Assembly (NCBI GenBank): GCA_037178625.1
Contig: JAWZXG010000028.1
Coordinates: 186,001 to 250,000, forward strand
Direction of reading: 5' to 3'
Source of the DNA: Skeletonema tropicum
Taxonomy: Eukaryota > Bacillariophyta > Thalassiosirophyceae > Thalassiosirales > Thalassiosiraceae
Length of the DNA stretch: 64,000 nt
The notes under the pieces were generated by a model, which did no database searches, was not told the DNA's origin, and was given only the letters and a program-made list of their open reading frames with translations. Position numbers and translations under genes: made by a program. Position 1 is the first letter of the stretch. The number at the start of each line of letters is the position of its first letter. Shown piece by piece: positions 44,501-54,771 of the stretch.

Positions 44501-44812
44501 TCGATACACGTAGCTTGCAGAGCCTAAATGAGATTAAAAGAGGAGGTGGAGATGGAGTGCGCAACCTTGAGTACCAATTCCTACATAGAATAAATTGCGG
44601 GAGCGAAATTTGGCGCCATCCATCACTTTCAATTCATGACTCAATGGCCAAAAATGTGCTCCTATGTAGTGCCAAAATGGGTATGAAGAAATGGAACAAA
44701 TAGCACGAAACTTTGGATATATCTACATTGGATATATATGAATTCATGTATGCAATAGTATTTGGTATAAAACCTATTTGAAAATTCATCATTCTGGGCT
44801 TGCTCCCCCCTA
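41579..44812 (+). mobile_element. Complete DNA transposon, 3,234 bp, 17-bp TIRs, 7-bp TSD
   Basis: The left end TAGGGGGGAGCAAGCCC (41579-41595) is matched exactly by the reverse complement of the right end (44796-44812). The element is flanked by CTAAGAT at 41572-41578 and 44813-44819. The other copies of the host tandem repeat read CTGAGAT or CTCAGAT once at that place, so the empty site can be inferred directly. The terminal TAGGG recalls hAT elements, but hAT makes 8-bp duplications, and 7 bp is unusual. One gene occupies 41771-44408. Near the 3' end a block of about 45 bp from the gene's last codons (44366-44418) recurs at 44526-44570. I cannot assign a superfamily. Confidence 0.92.
41771..44408 (+). 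CDS. Transposon-encoded protein of unknown family, probably frameshifted
   Basis: The frame opens upstream, but the first ATG is 41771. Exon 1 (41771-42817) encodes a Cys-containing start, a basic region (KQKRRRTKSGISRKPKGGKQKK, a nuclear-signal type) and a long coiled coil of Ala/Glu/Lys heptads. A GT-AG intron 42818-42903 joins in frame to an exon starting VAGGSPTAFSKILLAF. That frame meets TAG at 43309-43311. The next frame resumes as GLGKFAVNDVAERPFGALTQQ and continues to TGA 44406-44408. The sense matches best if one base was lost in the GG near 43307, so a single frameshift is inferred. The C-terminal part has LGLGWEDLHHPW and a basic, Trp-containing tail (VVGIKRRKKTF) that could be a chromo- or Tudor-like fold. 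AERPF-containing proteins of this kind are, from memory, repetitive in diatoms. No DDE residues could be assigned. Confidence 0.6.
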
Positions 44813-45400
44813 CTAAGATCAGCCATGACAGTGAAACATCGCTTCTACATACGCAATCCGTCTGCGCAGTGCAAATGAGCTTTTACTGTATCACCGCCAA
44901 GTATAATGGACCACTAGAAGCGGCTCATGCGTTTATTGACGACGATAGATACGATATGGTTGAATGATGAGCTGTGGGACAGCTCAACTGGACCTCTGAG
45001 ATCAGCCATGACAGTGAAACATCGCTTCTACATACGCAATCCGTCTGCGCAGTGCAAATGAGCTTTTACTGTATCGCCACAAAGTATAATGGGCAACTAG
45101 AAGCTGCTTATGCGTTTATTGATGACGATAGGTACGAAAGGTACCATACGGTTGAATGATGAGCTGTAGGGCAGCTCAACTGGACCTCTCAGATCAGATG
45201 AGCTGCCATTGCCATCTGCGCAGTGCAAATGAGCTTCTCTGGTATCGCCGGCAAGTATAATGGGTCACTAGAAGCTGCTCATGCGCTGATTGACGACGAT
45301 AGATACGATATGGTGGAATGTATTCCCGTGGGTCAGTAGTATCTACAACCTCCACATTATCCGTCTGTGTAGTGCTAATATGCTTCCATACTTTCCCAGC
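44813..45400 (+). repeat. ~183-bp tandem repeat, right part
   Basis: Copies continue after the transposon with the GCGCAGTGCAAATGAGCTT phrase at about 44864, 45047 and 45218, and a degenerate form (TCTGTGTAGTGCTAATATGC) near 45365. Spacing is about 183 then 171 bp. The first 7 bp, CTAAGAT at 44813-44819, are the right target-site duplication. Nothing suggests that the repeat codes for protein. Confidence 0.85.
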
Positions 45401-45753
45401 CAAGAAGTTGAATTGGTTGAAGCTATCAAGATTGCTCAAGTATACTATATCACAATAATATTTTCTATATACCTGAAGACACATCATTGTCTTTGCCTTC
45501 TGACCCAAAAAGTACAATGCACATCAAACAGCCGCTAGAGCTACCAATCAAACCCCTACGCCCCCATCTAGCACCGTGACGATGCGGTCTGTCGTGTCTC
45601 CACAAACAAACCAAAATCGTAGTAAACTAACTTCAATCCTCATCGCTACTCCAATCACTTACCTCCGAAAGTGAATTGGGGTATTTTGCTCTTGACGTCG
45701 AGTACCTCGCTACGGGGCGGAGTGCTCTCGTTCTTCTTTGGAGCCGCAGGCTT
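45401..45753. other. Intergenic stretch without a recognisable gene
   Basis: Short ORFs only. It is the 3' flank of the small gene at 45754-46217. I see no repeats other than the fading end of the ~183-bp array. Confidence 0.5.
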
Positions 45754-46217
45754 CTATCCCAGTACTCCATGCAAAAGCAACTTTTGCCTGCTTTCGTTCT
45801 GAGAAGTCGTAGATGTCATTTCATTGACAGTATTCTTGAGTTCTTGTTCTCCGATGTATTCAAAAACCTTCTTCAGGAGCTCTTGGACTTCGGAGGCTGT
45901 ACTGACTGCCCTCGATAACAGCAGCAGCAACAGAATGTGGCATACCACCAGCAGCATTAGCATTAGGGTTGGCAGGTGGCAAGACCCCGGCATGATGATG
46001 TGGAATGAACGCAGGATTACGCAGTGCTGCCATAACACAGCGGCAGAAGCATGAGCAGGATCAGCGAAACATTCGTTGGACTCATTTCTTCCTTCGCAAA
46101 CTTCAGTGCGACGGTTAGCAAGCCGTGAAACTCGTTGTCCTCATCCTCAGCGTTTGCCTCGGCATTGGCAACTGACGTGTCATCCTTGAGCTTGGGCAGT
46201 TTCGACCTTGCTGACAT
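45754..46217 (-). CDS. Small hypothetical single-span membrane protein, two exons
   Basis: The ATG at 46217 (TTCACCATGT) opens exon 1, 46217-46021. A GT-AG intron (46020-45911, 110 bp) joins in frame to exon 2, 45910-45754, giving 117 residues. Residues 1-50 are polar and acidic (AEANAEDEDNEFHG). Residues 52-66 are hydrophobic (VSLILLMLLPLCYG), a short membrane segment or anchor. The C-terminal part (SEVQELLKKVFEYIGEQEL) looks like an amphipathic helix. No family is recognised. It is divergent from the SEC5 gene, with an inverted repeat between the two starts. The splice choice rests on frame continuity alone; exon 1 alone would end three residues after the hydrophobic stretch. Confidence 0.55.
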
Positions 46218-46316
46218 GGTGAATATATTGGTTCGACGTGGTCGATTCAATGCTCGTTGGGTTTATGAAGTGAATGAGGAGGAGAGAAGAGCGAGGTAGG
46301 TGTTAAAAAGATCCTC

Positions 46317-46368
46317 GCTTTCTCGTAACTGCTGACATGTGTGACTGATGTGACAGTTGCGAGAAAGC
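46317..46368. repeat. 15-bp inverted repeat between divergent genes
   Basis: GCTTTCTCGTAACTG at 46317-46331 pairs with CAGTTGCGAGAAAGC at 46354-46368 with one mismatch and a 22-bp spacer. It lies 100 bp upstream of one start (46217) and 185 bp upstream of the other (46554). The position fits a shared regulatory element of the bidirectional promoter, but no factor is known to me. Confidence 0.65.
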
Positions 46369-46553
46369 GGAGGAGCAACACGAAAGCAATCGAAAGCTAA
46401 AGCTAAAGCAATCTAAAGCAATGCAACAATAATGGCAATGGCATATGGAATATAATCACCCACCTGAACCTTTGCTGCATTTGAACAATTCTGCCTAAGC
46501 ATCATATCCTCTGAATAATAATAATCGTCATCTAAAAAGAAACAACAATCATC

Positions 46554-49500
46554 ATGGACGCCGACCGCAGCTCCATCGAAATCAAAGTCCTCCTCAAAAA
46601 CCTCGACCCAACCAAAAACTCCATCAAACACAAAGATCGTCTCCGTCGCCTTAACAAATTTCGCAACTTCGTCACAGCACGCCCCCCTCCTGAATTTTAC
46701 GATGACGATTACGGCCTACTTCTATTGGGATCCGAAAGTCCCGCGGCCATGGAAGATGAAGATTTGGCCAATATGACATTGTATGGGATGTTGCGTGCGG
46801 CAGGTTGTCCGAGTACAGATCATAAAGATTCCTTGAAGAGGAGTGCACGTCCGGCGATTTCACTGTTGAGATATCTCTGTCTGGAATTTGATCAGACTAA
46901 TGCCAAGAATTTGTTTTTGGGAGAGTTGAATGGGTTTGGACAGGCGTTGTGTGCTCTCAATGTTCCGCAATTGCGCACGCTTCGATTGGATATACATATT
47001 GGTAAGGGAGACAATGAGAGTGGATCAAGAGGAGGGTCCAAAGATGATGCTTGTCATTTATGCGCGTTGATATTGGCACGGCATACTGATACCGATTATG
47101 AAACACCCAAACCGATTAATATTAAAGATGTGTTACCGGCGGGGGAGACGAGGGCAGAGTTTGAGAGTTGGTTGGCCAGTTGTCCGAGTGTGACTGCAGA
47201 GGTTAGAAGGATGATTCAGGAGAATATTTCTGCTGCAGCGGGTGGTGGTGCAAGGAAGAAGGTTGGTGCTGACGCAGTTGCTGCAGTAGCTACGAATGCA
47301 GCATCTGTCCCAGCATCATTTAATGAAAACAGTGATCACGGTGATGATGACGATGTGCTTGGGGTATTTGGTAAAAAGTCAGTAGACCGAACGAAATCTA
47401 AGTCACTTCTTTTTGATGGTGATATGGACGGTGGGGTTGAAATTGTTGCTGGACTGGGAGGCGGAGCCAAAGCTTCTGATGGGGATGGAAAACCTACACA
47501 ATGGTCTCAAACTCAGATGGCATCGGCTACGGAAAGAGCGTCCATATCCATATTTTTGGAGGAGGAGGTGAGTATATTGTTTACTTTGGAGTGGTGCTGT
47601 TTCTTACAATATGTACTGTCTTCGCTGTGACACTCATCTGCATGTTCAATCCACTCAACACAACAGCGAGAGAGGACAATTAAAGAGAAGAAGCGCTTGG
47701 AAGGACAAAAGCAACGTCTGCTTGGACGTGATCCACTTGGAATCAAAGGCTCGACGACCGATTCCAACCGTGAAGCACAAACCTTTGATTTACGCGACAT
47801 CGACGCACGTCGTAGTGATTTGATTCAACAGGCCTTAAATGAAATCGAAGAAGAAATCGAGGAGGAGCTAGCACACGTTGCCGATGGCGGCGTTGATCAA
47901 GTGAACTGGCTGGAAACCCAACGTCAGGCACTTATTGCCATTGCAGAAGAGAATAAGAGCAACGGCGCATCCATCTTACCAACAGATCCTCGATTCGACC
48001 CCTTTCTTTTCTTAACGTTGGTCCATCGTAGTGCTTCTTACCAGGAATTGCAGGACAGCACATCTCGGCTCAGTCGCAAGACTGATAACCAAGTTGAAAG
48101 GCTCCAGAACTTGGTACGTGAAAATTTCGATCTATTTATCAAGTGCTCGGAGGGGATTGATATTTTTGCAGACGGCCAAGATGATGGCATTAGTGCCAAT
48201 GAAGGTATGCAAAAGTTACAGAAACGCTTCCGTGCTCTTGATGGAATTGCTGAGTCCTGTTCTGATCAAGCGAAGAAGTCATTCAAACCTCTCCTTGATA
48301 ACACAAATCAGGTTCGAAAGGTACAGTCTGCCCTTTCGGTACTTCAACGTGTTGCACCGTTGTTACAAGTGCCAAGTCTCATGAGGCAACATATCGAAAA
48401 TGCTGATTTTTCCTCAGTTGTAAAGGCATATCGAAAGGTGTTGGTAATCGACAAGGATCATTGTGATGTCGACTTGTTGAGATATGTTCGGGCTAAAGCG
48501 ACTGAATCCGCCCAAGAGGCAAGGTCGGATTTGGAATTGATCCTGGCCGATGAAACTTCGTCAGCTGGTAGCTTGTTAGATGCTATTCGAGACTTGAGTG
48601 AATTGATTTCTTTGTTGGAGGGGGAAGATTCCAACGGTGAAACCAACAAACCCAAAACTGGCGACGGGAAAACTCCTCGGGCAGGATCCACGAAACCAGG
48701 AACCTTCTCAATCGATAGGCATGTTATTTGCGTTAGAGATTATCCTCCAGCGATGGCATGCCTCTTGTTACAAATTAGCCATTTCCGGTCTCTCGTTGAA
48801 AAACACATCTCAGCTACCGAAGCTCTCGTTGATCGAATCTTCCGTGGAGAAGGAGCTGACGGCTCTCCTCTCCCCGGAAGAGACAGTGCCTCGGATTTAT
48901 CCTCCTTGGAGCACTCATCCTCGCAACGAAGCCGTGATAAACGTTGGAAGATTGATGTACTTGACACGCGTGTTGATGCAACCTCCAAGGCTGTTAATTT
49001 GGCTAAGAACTGGCTACCGCGATTGCTCCAGATAGGGCTGGCAACAGAGGAAGCAGAGAAAAGACGAATTGCAAGGTTAAGAAGTGGTGGCAACCCTGGG
49101 AGTGAAAGTGACAAGGAAACAACAACCAGGAGTGCATTTGAGTTATTCAAAACTATTGTAGGACCGGCGTTGATGCGTCTTCATGAACACGCTGCATTTT
49201 GTGCCCTCGGAGTTGGCAATCAAGGATCTGCATACAAGATTGGGGCCACATTTGGGAGGAGCTCGGCAGAGCGTCTCAGGACAATTCTTCAAAGTCCTCT
49301 CCCTCCAACACAAACTGCCAAATGTGCATTAGAATTGGCCGTACTTGCAGAGGCAATCCAAGAAGCAAACGATGCAATGATTTCAATCAGACCTGAGACG
49401 TATAACGAGAAGGCTGGATCGAAGAAGAAGAAGAGTTACCATTCACCTTTAGAGAAGTGTTATGCGTTAGCCAGTGATGTTGTGGTAATGATCGAAAGGC

Positions 49501-50396
49501 GCGTTTGCATATATTCATTTGACGCATGCTCTCGCAAGCTCGCAGCGAATGCCAGTGGAAGTGGCACTTTTGATGGCGCGTCATTCTTAGCATGTGTGCA
49601 AAAGCTATCAGATGATCTAACTCGTCCAGATGAATGTGCTACTGAAGTAGAGAAGGGTTGCGTCTTGGTAGTAACAAAATGCTGTGAAGGTCTCACCAAC
49701 TACGTCAAAGATAGAAGTGATGCAGCACGTTTGAGAGTCGTTGCTGAATGCGCAGACGCTCTCAACACGATCATCGGTGATGTAGTGCGAGAAGTATCGT
49801 ACCTCACAAATGATCAGTCTGAGACTCTTGAGACCAGCCTATCATCTGTTGTATCCACACTCGAAGGTGAGATGTTTGATGTGTATTTGGAGAGTGTCAA
49901 GAAGAGCGTAGAATCCTGTGCAAGGCTTGGCCTTATTGATGAGGGAGAGTCAACAGCAAGGGCAAAGGCCGATGAAGTGACACCATTTCCTCCCTACCTT
50001 GCAGCATCATTCTTGTCTATTGTGCGCTGCCGAGCGCAAGTCGAACGTGCCTTGAGAGAGGCTACCGTTCGAAATGCAGAAGGAAATGGATCCACCTACC
50101 TATTCCTTGCTCTGCAAACTGCATCTGATGGAATTGTTGAAAACATATGCCTCGAACTCAAGGCGAAGCTCACACGTATTCGCCCTACTAAGGCAGACGC
50201 ATATGCGAGCCACCTTCAATTTTTGATCAACACTCTGAAGAAGTATCTTAGTGAAGAGACTTTGGCATTAGCTTCAGATACAAGACGAATGCTGCTATCA
50301 AAGGCAGGGGCGAAGCGACATGGGCCGGAGGGTCTATCAGGTCTAGAGAATTTGGAACGACTGGGAAGGGTGTACGTAATGTGCTTGAACGAGTAA
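46554..50396 (+). CDS. SEC5: Exocyst complex component SEC5 (EXOC2)
   Basis: Exons 46554-47567 and 47667-50396 join in frame (EEE to RERTIKEKKRL) to 1,247 residues. Residues 470-620 carry the SEC5 N-terminal pattern: DPRFDPFLFLTLVHRSASYQEL, then LQNLVRENFDLFIKCSEGID, SDQAKKSFKPLLDNTNQVRKVQSALSVLQR and IENADFSSVVKAYRKVLVI. This matches the EXOC2 family region in which heptad helices precede the rod bundles. The rest is helical throughout. The exocyst tethers secretory vesicles to the plasma membrane. The first 340 residues have no counterpart I recognise; they contain a helical block with YLCLEFDQTNAKNLFLGELN, then an Ala/Asp-rich linker. Animal SEC5 has a Ral-binding TIG domain at its N-terminus, and I do not see one here. 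An alternative would be another exocyst or COG-type rod subunit, but the motif order fits SEC5 best. Confidence 0.8.
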
Positions 50397-50876
50397 TATA
50401 AGTGTATTAAACTAAGCAGCTGGCGAAAGAGTAACTCGAGCTTGGGGTTTGGAATCTGAACCCGTCACTTCATTCTTCAGAAGACAAAATAATTTGTAGA
50501 CTTTCTAGCGGCAGTACCACTAAGACAGAGGTACTTTCTTGCGTTCTCCGGAACTTTCACTTTTCACATCACTTTTCATCCGTTTTCTTCGAATCAAATC
50601 ATCAACGACATCATCATCATTATCAGCAATAACTTGTAACCTTCTCTGCCTGCATGATAAGTAGCTCAATGCTAAATTGTTGGTTTCTCTCCTACTTATC
50701 ACCTATCAGCCTGCAACCTGCATCTGCAACAACGGAACATAATTCTTATTATCGTCAACGCTGCTCTCACTTTCTTTGTGGCAGCCGATCGAAACAGTCA
50801 CCTATTACACGAAAATTATTCTACACCACATCAGACCACATCTCATGTCATCGATATTATATCGACATAGTTTACA
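50397..50876. other. Intergenic stretch between SEC5 and the SPX-MFS gene
   Basis: It holds the 3' flank of SEC5 and the AT-rich upstream region of the transporter. Short ORFs on both strands have no coding features. Confidence 0.5.
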
Positions 50877-53351
50877 ATGAGGTTTGGAGAAAATTTTATT
50901 TCCAACCAACATCCGCCTTGGTCGAAAAGCTACATCGACTACATCCGTCTAAAGCATCTTATTTATCCACTTTTCGACTTGGGTTATGCCGCAGATGACA
51001 ACAATGTCGCTGCCATAGAATCTCGTAACAATAATTTATCTTCACGTCGACACTTACCCGACATTCAAACATCCAAAGAGTTTCAACAAGAACTCAACAA
51101 TGAAGTACAAAAGGCATTGCTCTTCCTGTTAGGGACGCTGGGTGAAATGTCATCTGACCTCTCTGAGTTAAGTGAGGAGTTTATTACCTTGTCTGCAAGC
51201 GTTCAGCTACAATTAGATGCCAGTGACTTGTTGTTGGAGCAAATTCACGCACTGAGGATGCAATTCATCGATCGGGTTGGGTCAAAATTATTACTGCTAT
51301 TGGAGTTTGTAGAGTTGAATGTGGAAGCCATTACCAAGATTGTCAAAAAGCACGATAAATCAGTAGCTCGTTGGGAAGCTTCCTCTGAGCATCATAATCA
51401 TGGTGATGAACATTCTCGGTATCAAAGGTTGAGAAAACTTTATTTGCCAAGGTTTGCCGTACACTCCAAAAACGCCAATGTCCGATGCCTATTCTTGATA
51501 GCTGCAGATGCAGGAGATACGAATAACAACAGCAAAGAGCACAGCACTTTTGAGGGATGGAATGCAATTCAATTTAATTTGGAAAAATCTTTGAAGCAAT
51601 TATTTGATTGGGAGCGGGAGTTGCAACCAGGACAAAATCGAGCTGGAGTGGACTCGTTTGTGAATTTGACATCCTTGCAAGATGATGATGACTTTTTACC
51701 TCTATCGAGGCATAGATCATTATCTTTCGGTTTTGACTTGACATCTTTATCAAGTCCAAGTAATAAGCAAACGCAATCATCTGAAGCTCCGTTTTTCGAG
51801 CCAATGCTTTATCGCATCCAATCCACAAGGAAGCGGTTGGGTCAAAGTACGAACCGTTATAATCGCATGGTTTATGCGCACGAAATGCTTGGGGATACTC
51901 GTGATATTGATGACACTAATCAATCTCAAATAGAAACCAGATTTGGCTCAATTGAAAATATGACAAAGCTCCGATCGCAGTCAATCGGAGGAGATCTTGA
52001 TGTAGGTCCACCGTCGCCTATGGTATCAAACCTTTCAAAATTCTTGAACCTGGCATCTACAGCGCTTTACATGTGCAATTACAATGTCGTCACGCCAACG
52101 TCGGGATTGTATGCCAAGCTGTTGGGCTTCGATGAGGCTCATGCCGGTTTAATTATTGGGATGACGCCTGCCGCAGTAATTGTCTCTTCATTGCTCTACT
52201 CGTGGTGGTCAAGTTATTCGTACAAAAAAGCTCTCATCTTTGCATCCTCTTGTTGTGCTATCGGCAATCTCATCTACGCATTTGCTTTACCATGCGATAG
52301 CTTGACAATGGTTCTCGCTGGAAGACTGATGACCGGGTTTGGATCAGCAAGAACTATCAATAGACGATACGTAGCAGACTACTACAACCTTGAAGAGAGA
52401 ACTGCTGGAATGGCTCAATTTGTCAGTGCGTCTGCTCTAGGCATGGCTGTAGGGCCTGGCTTGGCTGCATTTTTATCTTATCTTGCTCCTGAAGGAAGGA
52501 GTCATGCTGGTAGATGGTGGACAGTAGAAACGGCACCAGGCTATGTCATGTTTTGTTTCTGGTGTCTTTATCTGGTTGCCAACATTTTATTCTTCGAAGA
52601 GCCAGATAGAGTGCAACATAATGTTGCAAAGGAAGAGAAGGCTGCAAGCTCCGATGAAAGGGCTCCACTGAAATCACGTACTGGCGAGAAAATGGAAGTA
52701 GAGCCATGCACAAAGCCGTCTACAAGATCATTCAGCTTTGGAGGTGTTCCTGTATTAGTCTGTCTCGTATTGCTAGTTTTACTGAAGTCAGTTCTGGAGG
52801 GATTGACTTCTTCCACTCCCACAGTCAGCCGGTTTTACTTCGATTGGGACGTCAACTTGTGCGGAGCATATTTAGCTATACTCGCGAGTTTAATGATTCC
52901 TGCCAACTATGTCGTTGCAACTGTCAGTCGGAGATTTGACGATCGAGAGATCATCCTTGCCATGCTTGTCATGATGGCGGTGGGAATAGCAGGTTTTATG
53001 ACATATGATGGCTCTGACGCTAGCGAAGTAAGCTTCATTTGTTTCAGTCTGATCATTTTTATTTCCTGTAACGCGTTAGAGGGTCCAACAATGGGCCTCC
53101 TATCAAAAGTTATCCCGAAGTCACTGCGCGCTGGGATATTAAATGCAGGCTGGCTTGCCACTGAGGCGGGAACAATTGGTAGGGTTGTTGGAGACTTTTG
53201 GCTATCAGGTGCAGCTCACAAGGGCATTGATGATTTAGTGGACGCACTATTTGGTCCACTCATTGGATTGGTCTTCGGATCAACTGTGGTTACCTTGTGG
53301 AATTACGCGCAGTTGCAGCCTCGATTCGACGACGAAGAAGATGACGACTAA
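50877..53351 (+). CDS. SPX-MFS vacuolar phosphate transporter
   Basis: A single exon encodes 824 residues. The N-terminus MRFGENFISNQHPPWSKSYIDYIRLKHLI is the start of an SPX domain, and VEAITKIVKKHDKSVARW (about residues 145-162) is the conserved lysine cluster that binds inositol pyrophosphates in this family. After a polar linker, residues 380-815 contain about ten to twelve membrane helices of the major facilitator type. The motif GRLMTGFGSARTINRRYVADY matches the helix 4 region of SPX-MFS proteins (plant PHT5/VPT). These move phosphate across the vacuolar membrane and are gated by SPX sensing of cellular phosphate state. The tail is acidic (DDEEDDD). Phosphate storage in the vacuole is the expected role. 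Confidence 0.9.
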   Translation: MRFGENFISNQHPPWSKSYIDYIRLKHLIYPLFDLGYAADDNNVAAIESRNNNLSSRRHLPDIQTSKEFQQELNNEVQKALLFLLGTLGEMSSDLSELSEEFITLSASVQLQLDASDLLLEQIHALRMQFIDRVGSKLLLLLEFVELNVEAITKIVKKHDKSVARWEASSEHHNHGDEHSRYQRLRKLYLPRFAVHSKNANVRCLFLIAADAGDTNNNSKEHSTFEGWNAIQFNLEKSLKQLFDWERELQPGQNRAGVDSFVNLTSLQDDDDFLPLSRHRSLSFGFDLTSLSSPSNKQTQSSEAPFFEPMLYRIQSTRKRLGQSTNRYNRMVYAHEMLGDTRDIDDTNQSQIETRFGSIENMTKLRSQSIGGDLDVGPPSPMVSNLSKFLNLASTALYMCNYNVVTPTSGLYAKLLGFDEAHAGLIIGMTPAAVIVSSLLYSWWSSYSYKKALIFASSCCAIGNLIYAFALPCDSLTMVLAGRLMTGFGSARTINRRYVADYYNLEERTAGMAQFVSASALGMAVGPGLAAFLSYLAPEGRSHAGRWWTVETAPGYVMFCFWCLYLVANILFFEEPDRVQHNVAKEEKAASSDERAPLKSRTGEKMEVEPCTKPSTRSFSFGGVPVLVCLVLLVLLKSVLEGLTSSTPTVSRFYFDWDVNLCGAYLAILASLMIPANYVVATVSRRFDDREIILAMLVMMAVGIAGFMTYDGSDASEVSFICFSLIIFISCNALEGPTMGLLSKVIPKSLRAGILNAGWLATEAGTIGRVVGDFWLSGAAHKGIDDLVDALFGPLIGLVFGSTVVTLWNYAQLQPRFDDEEDDD

Positions 53352-53394
53352 TGGAGATAACGACTTAATATCTTGGATTTTATGTACGTATGAT

Positions 53395-54726
53395 TTACTT
53401 TCCACTCTTGCCCTTCTTCCGTGCATTCTTCTGCTTCATCATTCGGTCGTACATGACCAAACTTCCAGCGACAGCCACATTGTAAGAACCGTACTGCTCA
53501 CTTTCCAATGACACTACTTCACGGCAACCACGCAGCACACTCTTCGGCACACCGTGATCTTCCGAGCCCAAGATATAAATGGCATTCCGCGGATGCTTGA
53601 ATTCTGACAACGGAGTACCTCCCATTTCTATTGCCACCCAAACAGCAGCTTTGGGTGCAGCCCATTCAGAGAATGAATTCCAATCATCAAGTTCTATTAA
53701 AGGTATTCGAGCTGGAACGTTCAATGTGTCAGATGAACTCGATCTATAACGTCCTCCGATTGTGTATAATACAGATGCACCAAGCTGATAGGCACTTCGC
53801 CACAACGTTCCTACATTTTGTTCGGTTTTGGGCGAAAGAATACCAATTCCAAAATATCCATTTATTGGGACTTTGCCACCTGGAATGGCTGCAGAAATTG
53901 CCATGAGTGCATCAGATGTGTGTTCTATTGCATCGTTTGTAGATTCTTCTTCATCTAATGACAGTTTTTCAATATCTAAAGAGTCTATTGTTTCTACTGT
54001 CTCTCTCAACTCTGGCACTTTGGGTCTTCGATACAATTTGATATCAATCCTTCGAGCAATTTTGTCTTCCTCTGGAGACGGAATATTGAATACTACATGC
54101 TCATTATCATTACCATCGTCGCTGCTTTTTGTGAATGGATTGGTATATCGAGGAGCAGACTCTAACGGCCTCCATCCCCCAGAACTTTCGTCTGATTCAT
54201 ATGCACACGCGTAGAAAATATTGAAGTCAACGCCATCTTCGCTCAATGTTTGTACAATTTGTTTTGCAGTGACAGTCTTTTGATCATCGTCATTTACGAG
54301 GTTACATAGGCGCCCTTGACCAATAACTCCACCTTCATACATATATCGAATTATTATTGGTTGTTCATTGCTTGGAACTGTCACAGGAGATATCGGCATA
54401 CCAGCCATCTGAGATGGTTTGTGTTGATTGGTCGCCTTTTGAAAGCTGTTTGAAGAAGACATCCTTACGCTGCTGAGGAGTTGTCTAGAGCTTCCGATAC
54501 AATTACTGCGCCAACAAATTGTTGTAGAGCTTCTTGAAGCAACAAACAGTAGGGGGGCCAACATCGTCAACATCATGGTGGTGATGTTTGTGGTTGGCGT
54601 GGCGGTGGCGGAGGCGAGGCGGAGGGCGGCGGAGGGCGAGATCCAAAATTTGGCGCGAACGGTGACACTCGTCCAATTTCTCATTTTTTTCTTTTTTGAC
54701 CAAAGCAACCACCAAGCCAAGAGCAT
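53395..54726 (-). CDS. SpoU/TrmH-type RNA 2'-O-methyltransferase
   Basis: The first ATG in frame is 54726 (443 residues); a GTG three bases upstream is not expected to start. Internal ATGs, for example at the MMLTMLAPLLFVASRS stretch near residue 55, could also serve and would give a hydrophobic, Ser/Arg-rich targeting peptide. The N-terminal half has no family I recognise. The C-terminal 150 residues carry the three SPOUT knot motifs: LSPKTEQNVGTLWRSAYQLGA, IYILGSEDHGVP and SYNVAVAGSLVMYDRM. Enzymes of this class methylate the ribose 2'-OH of rRNA or tRNA with S-adenosylmethionine. The tail is Lys/Arg-rich, fitting RNA binding. It is divergent from the gene at 54772, with starts only 46 bp apart if 54726 is used, which argues for a downstream start. 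Confidence 0.85.
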   Translation of the reverse strand: MLLAWWLLWSKKKKMRNWTSVTVRAKFWISPSAALRLASATATPTTNITTMMLTMLAPLLFVASRSSTTICWRSNCIGSSRQLLSSVRMSSSNSFQKATNQHKPSQMAGMPISPVTVPSNEQPIIIRYMYEGGVIGQGRLCNLVNDDDQKTVTAKQIVQTLSEDGVDFNIFYACAYESDESSGGWRPLESAPRYTNPFTKSSDDGNDNEHVVFNIPSPEEDKIARRIDIKLYRRPKVPELRETVETIDSLDIEKLSLDEEESTNDAIEHTSDALMAISAAIPGGKVPINGYFGIGILSPKTEQNVGTLWRSAYQLGASVLYTIGGRYRSSSSDTLNVPARIPLIELDDWNSFSEWAAPKAAVWVAIEMGGTPLSEFKHPRNAIYILGSEDHGVPKSVLRGCREVVSLESEQYGSYNVAVAGSLVMYDRMMKQKNARKKGKSGK

Positions 54727-54771
54727 CACAGCATTGCTACCAAAGCCACCGACATCGACACTAACAACATC

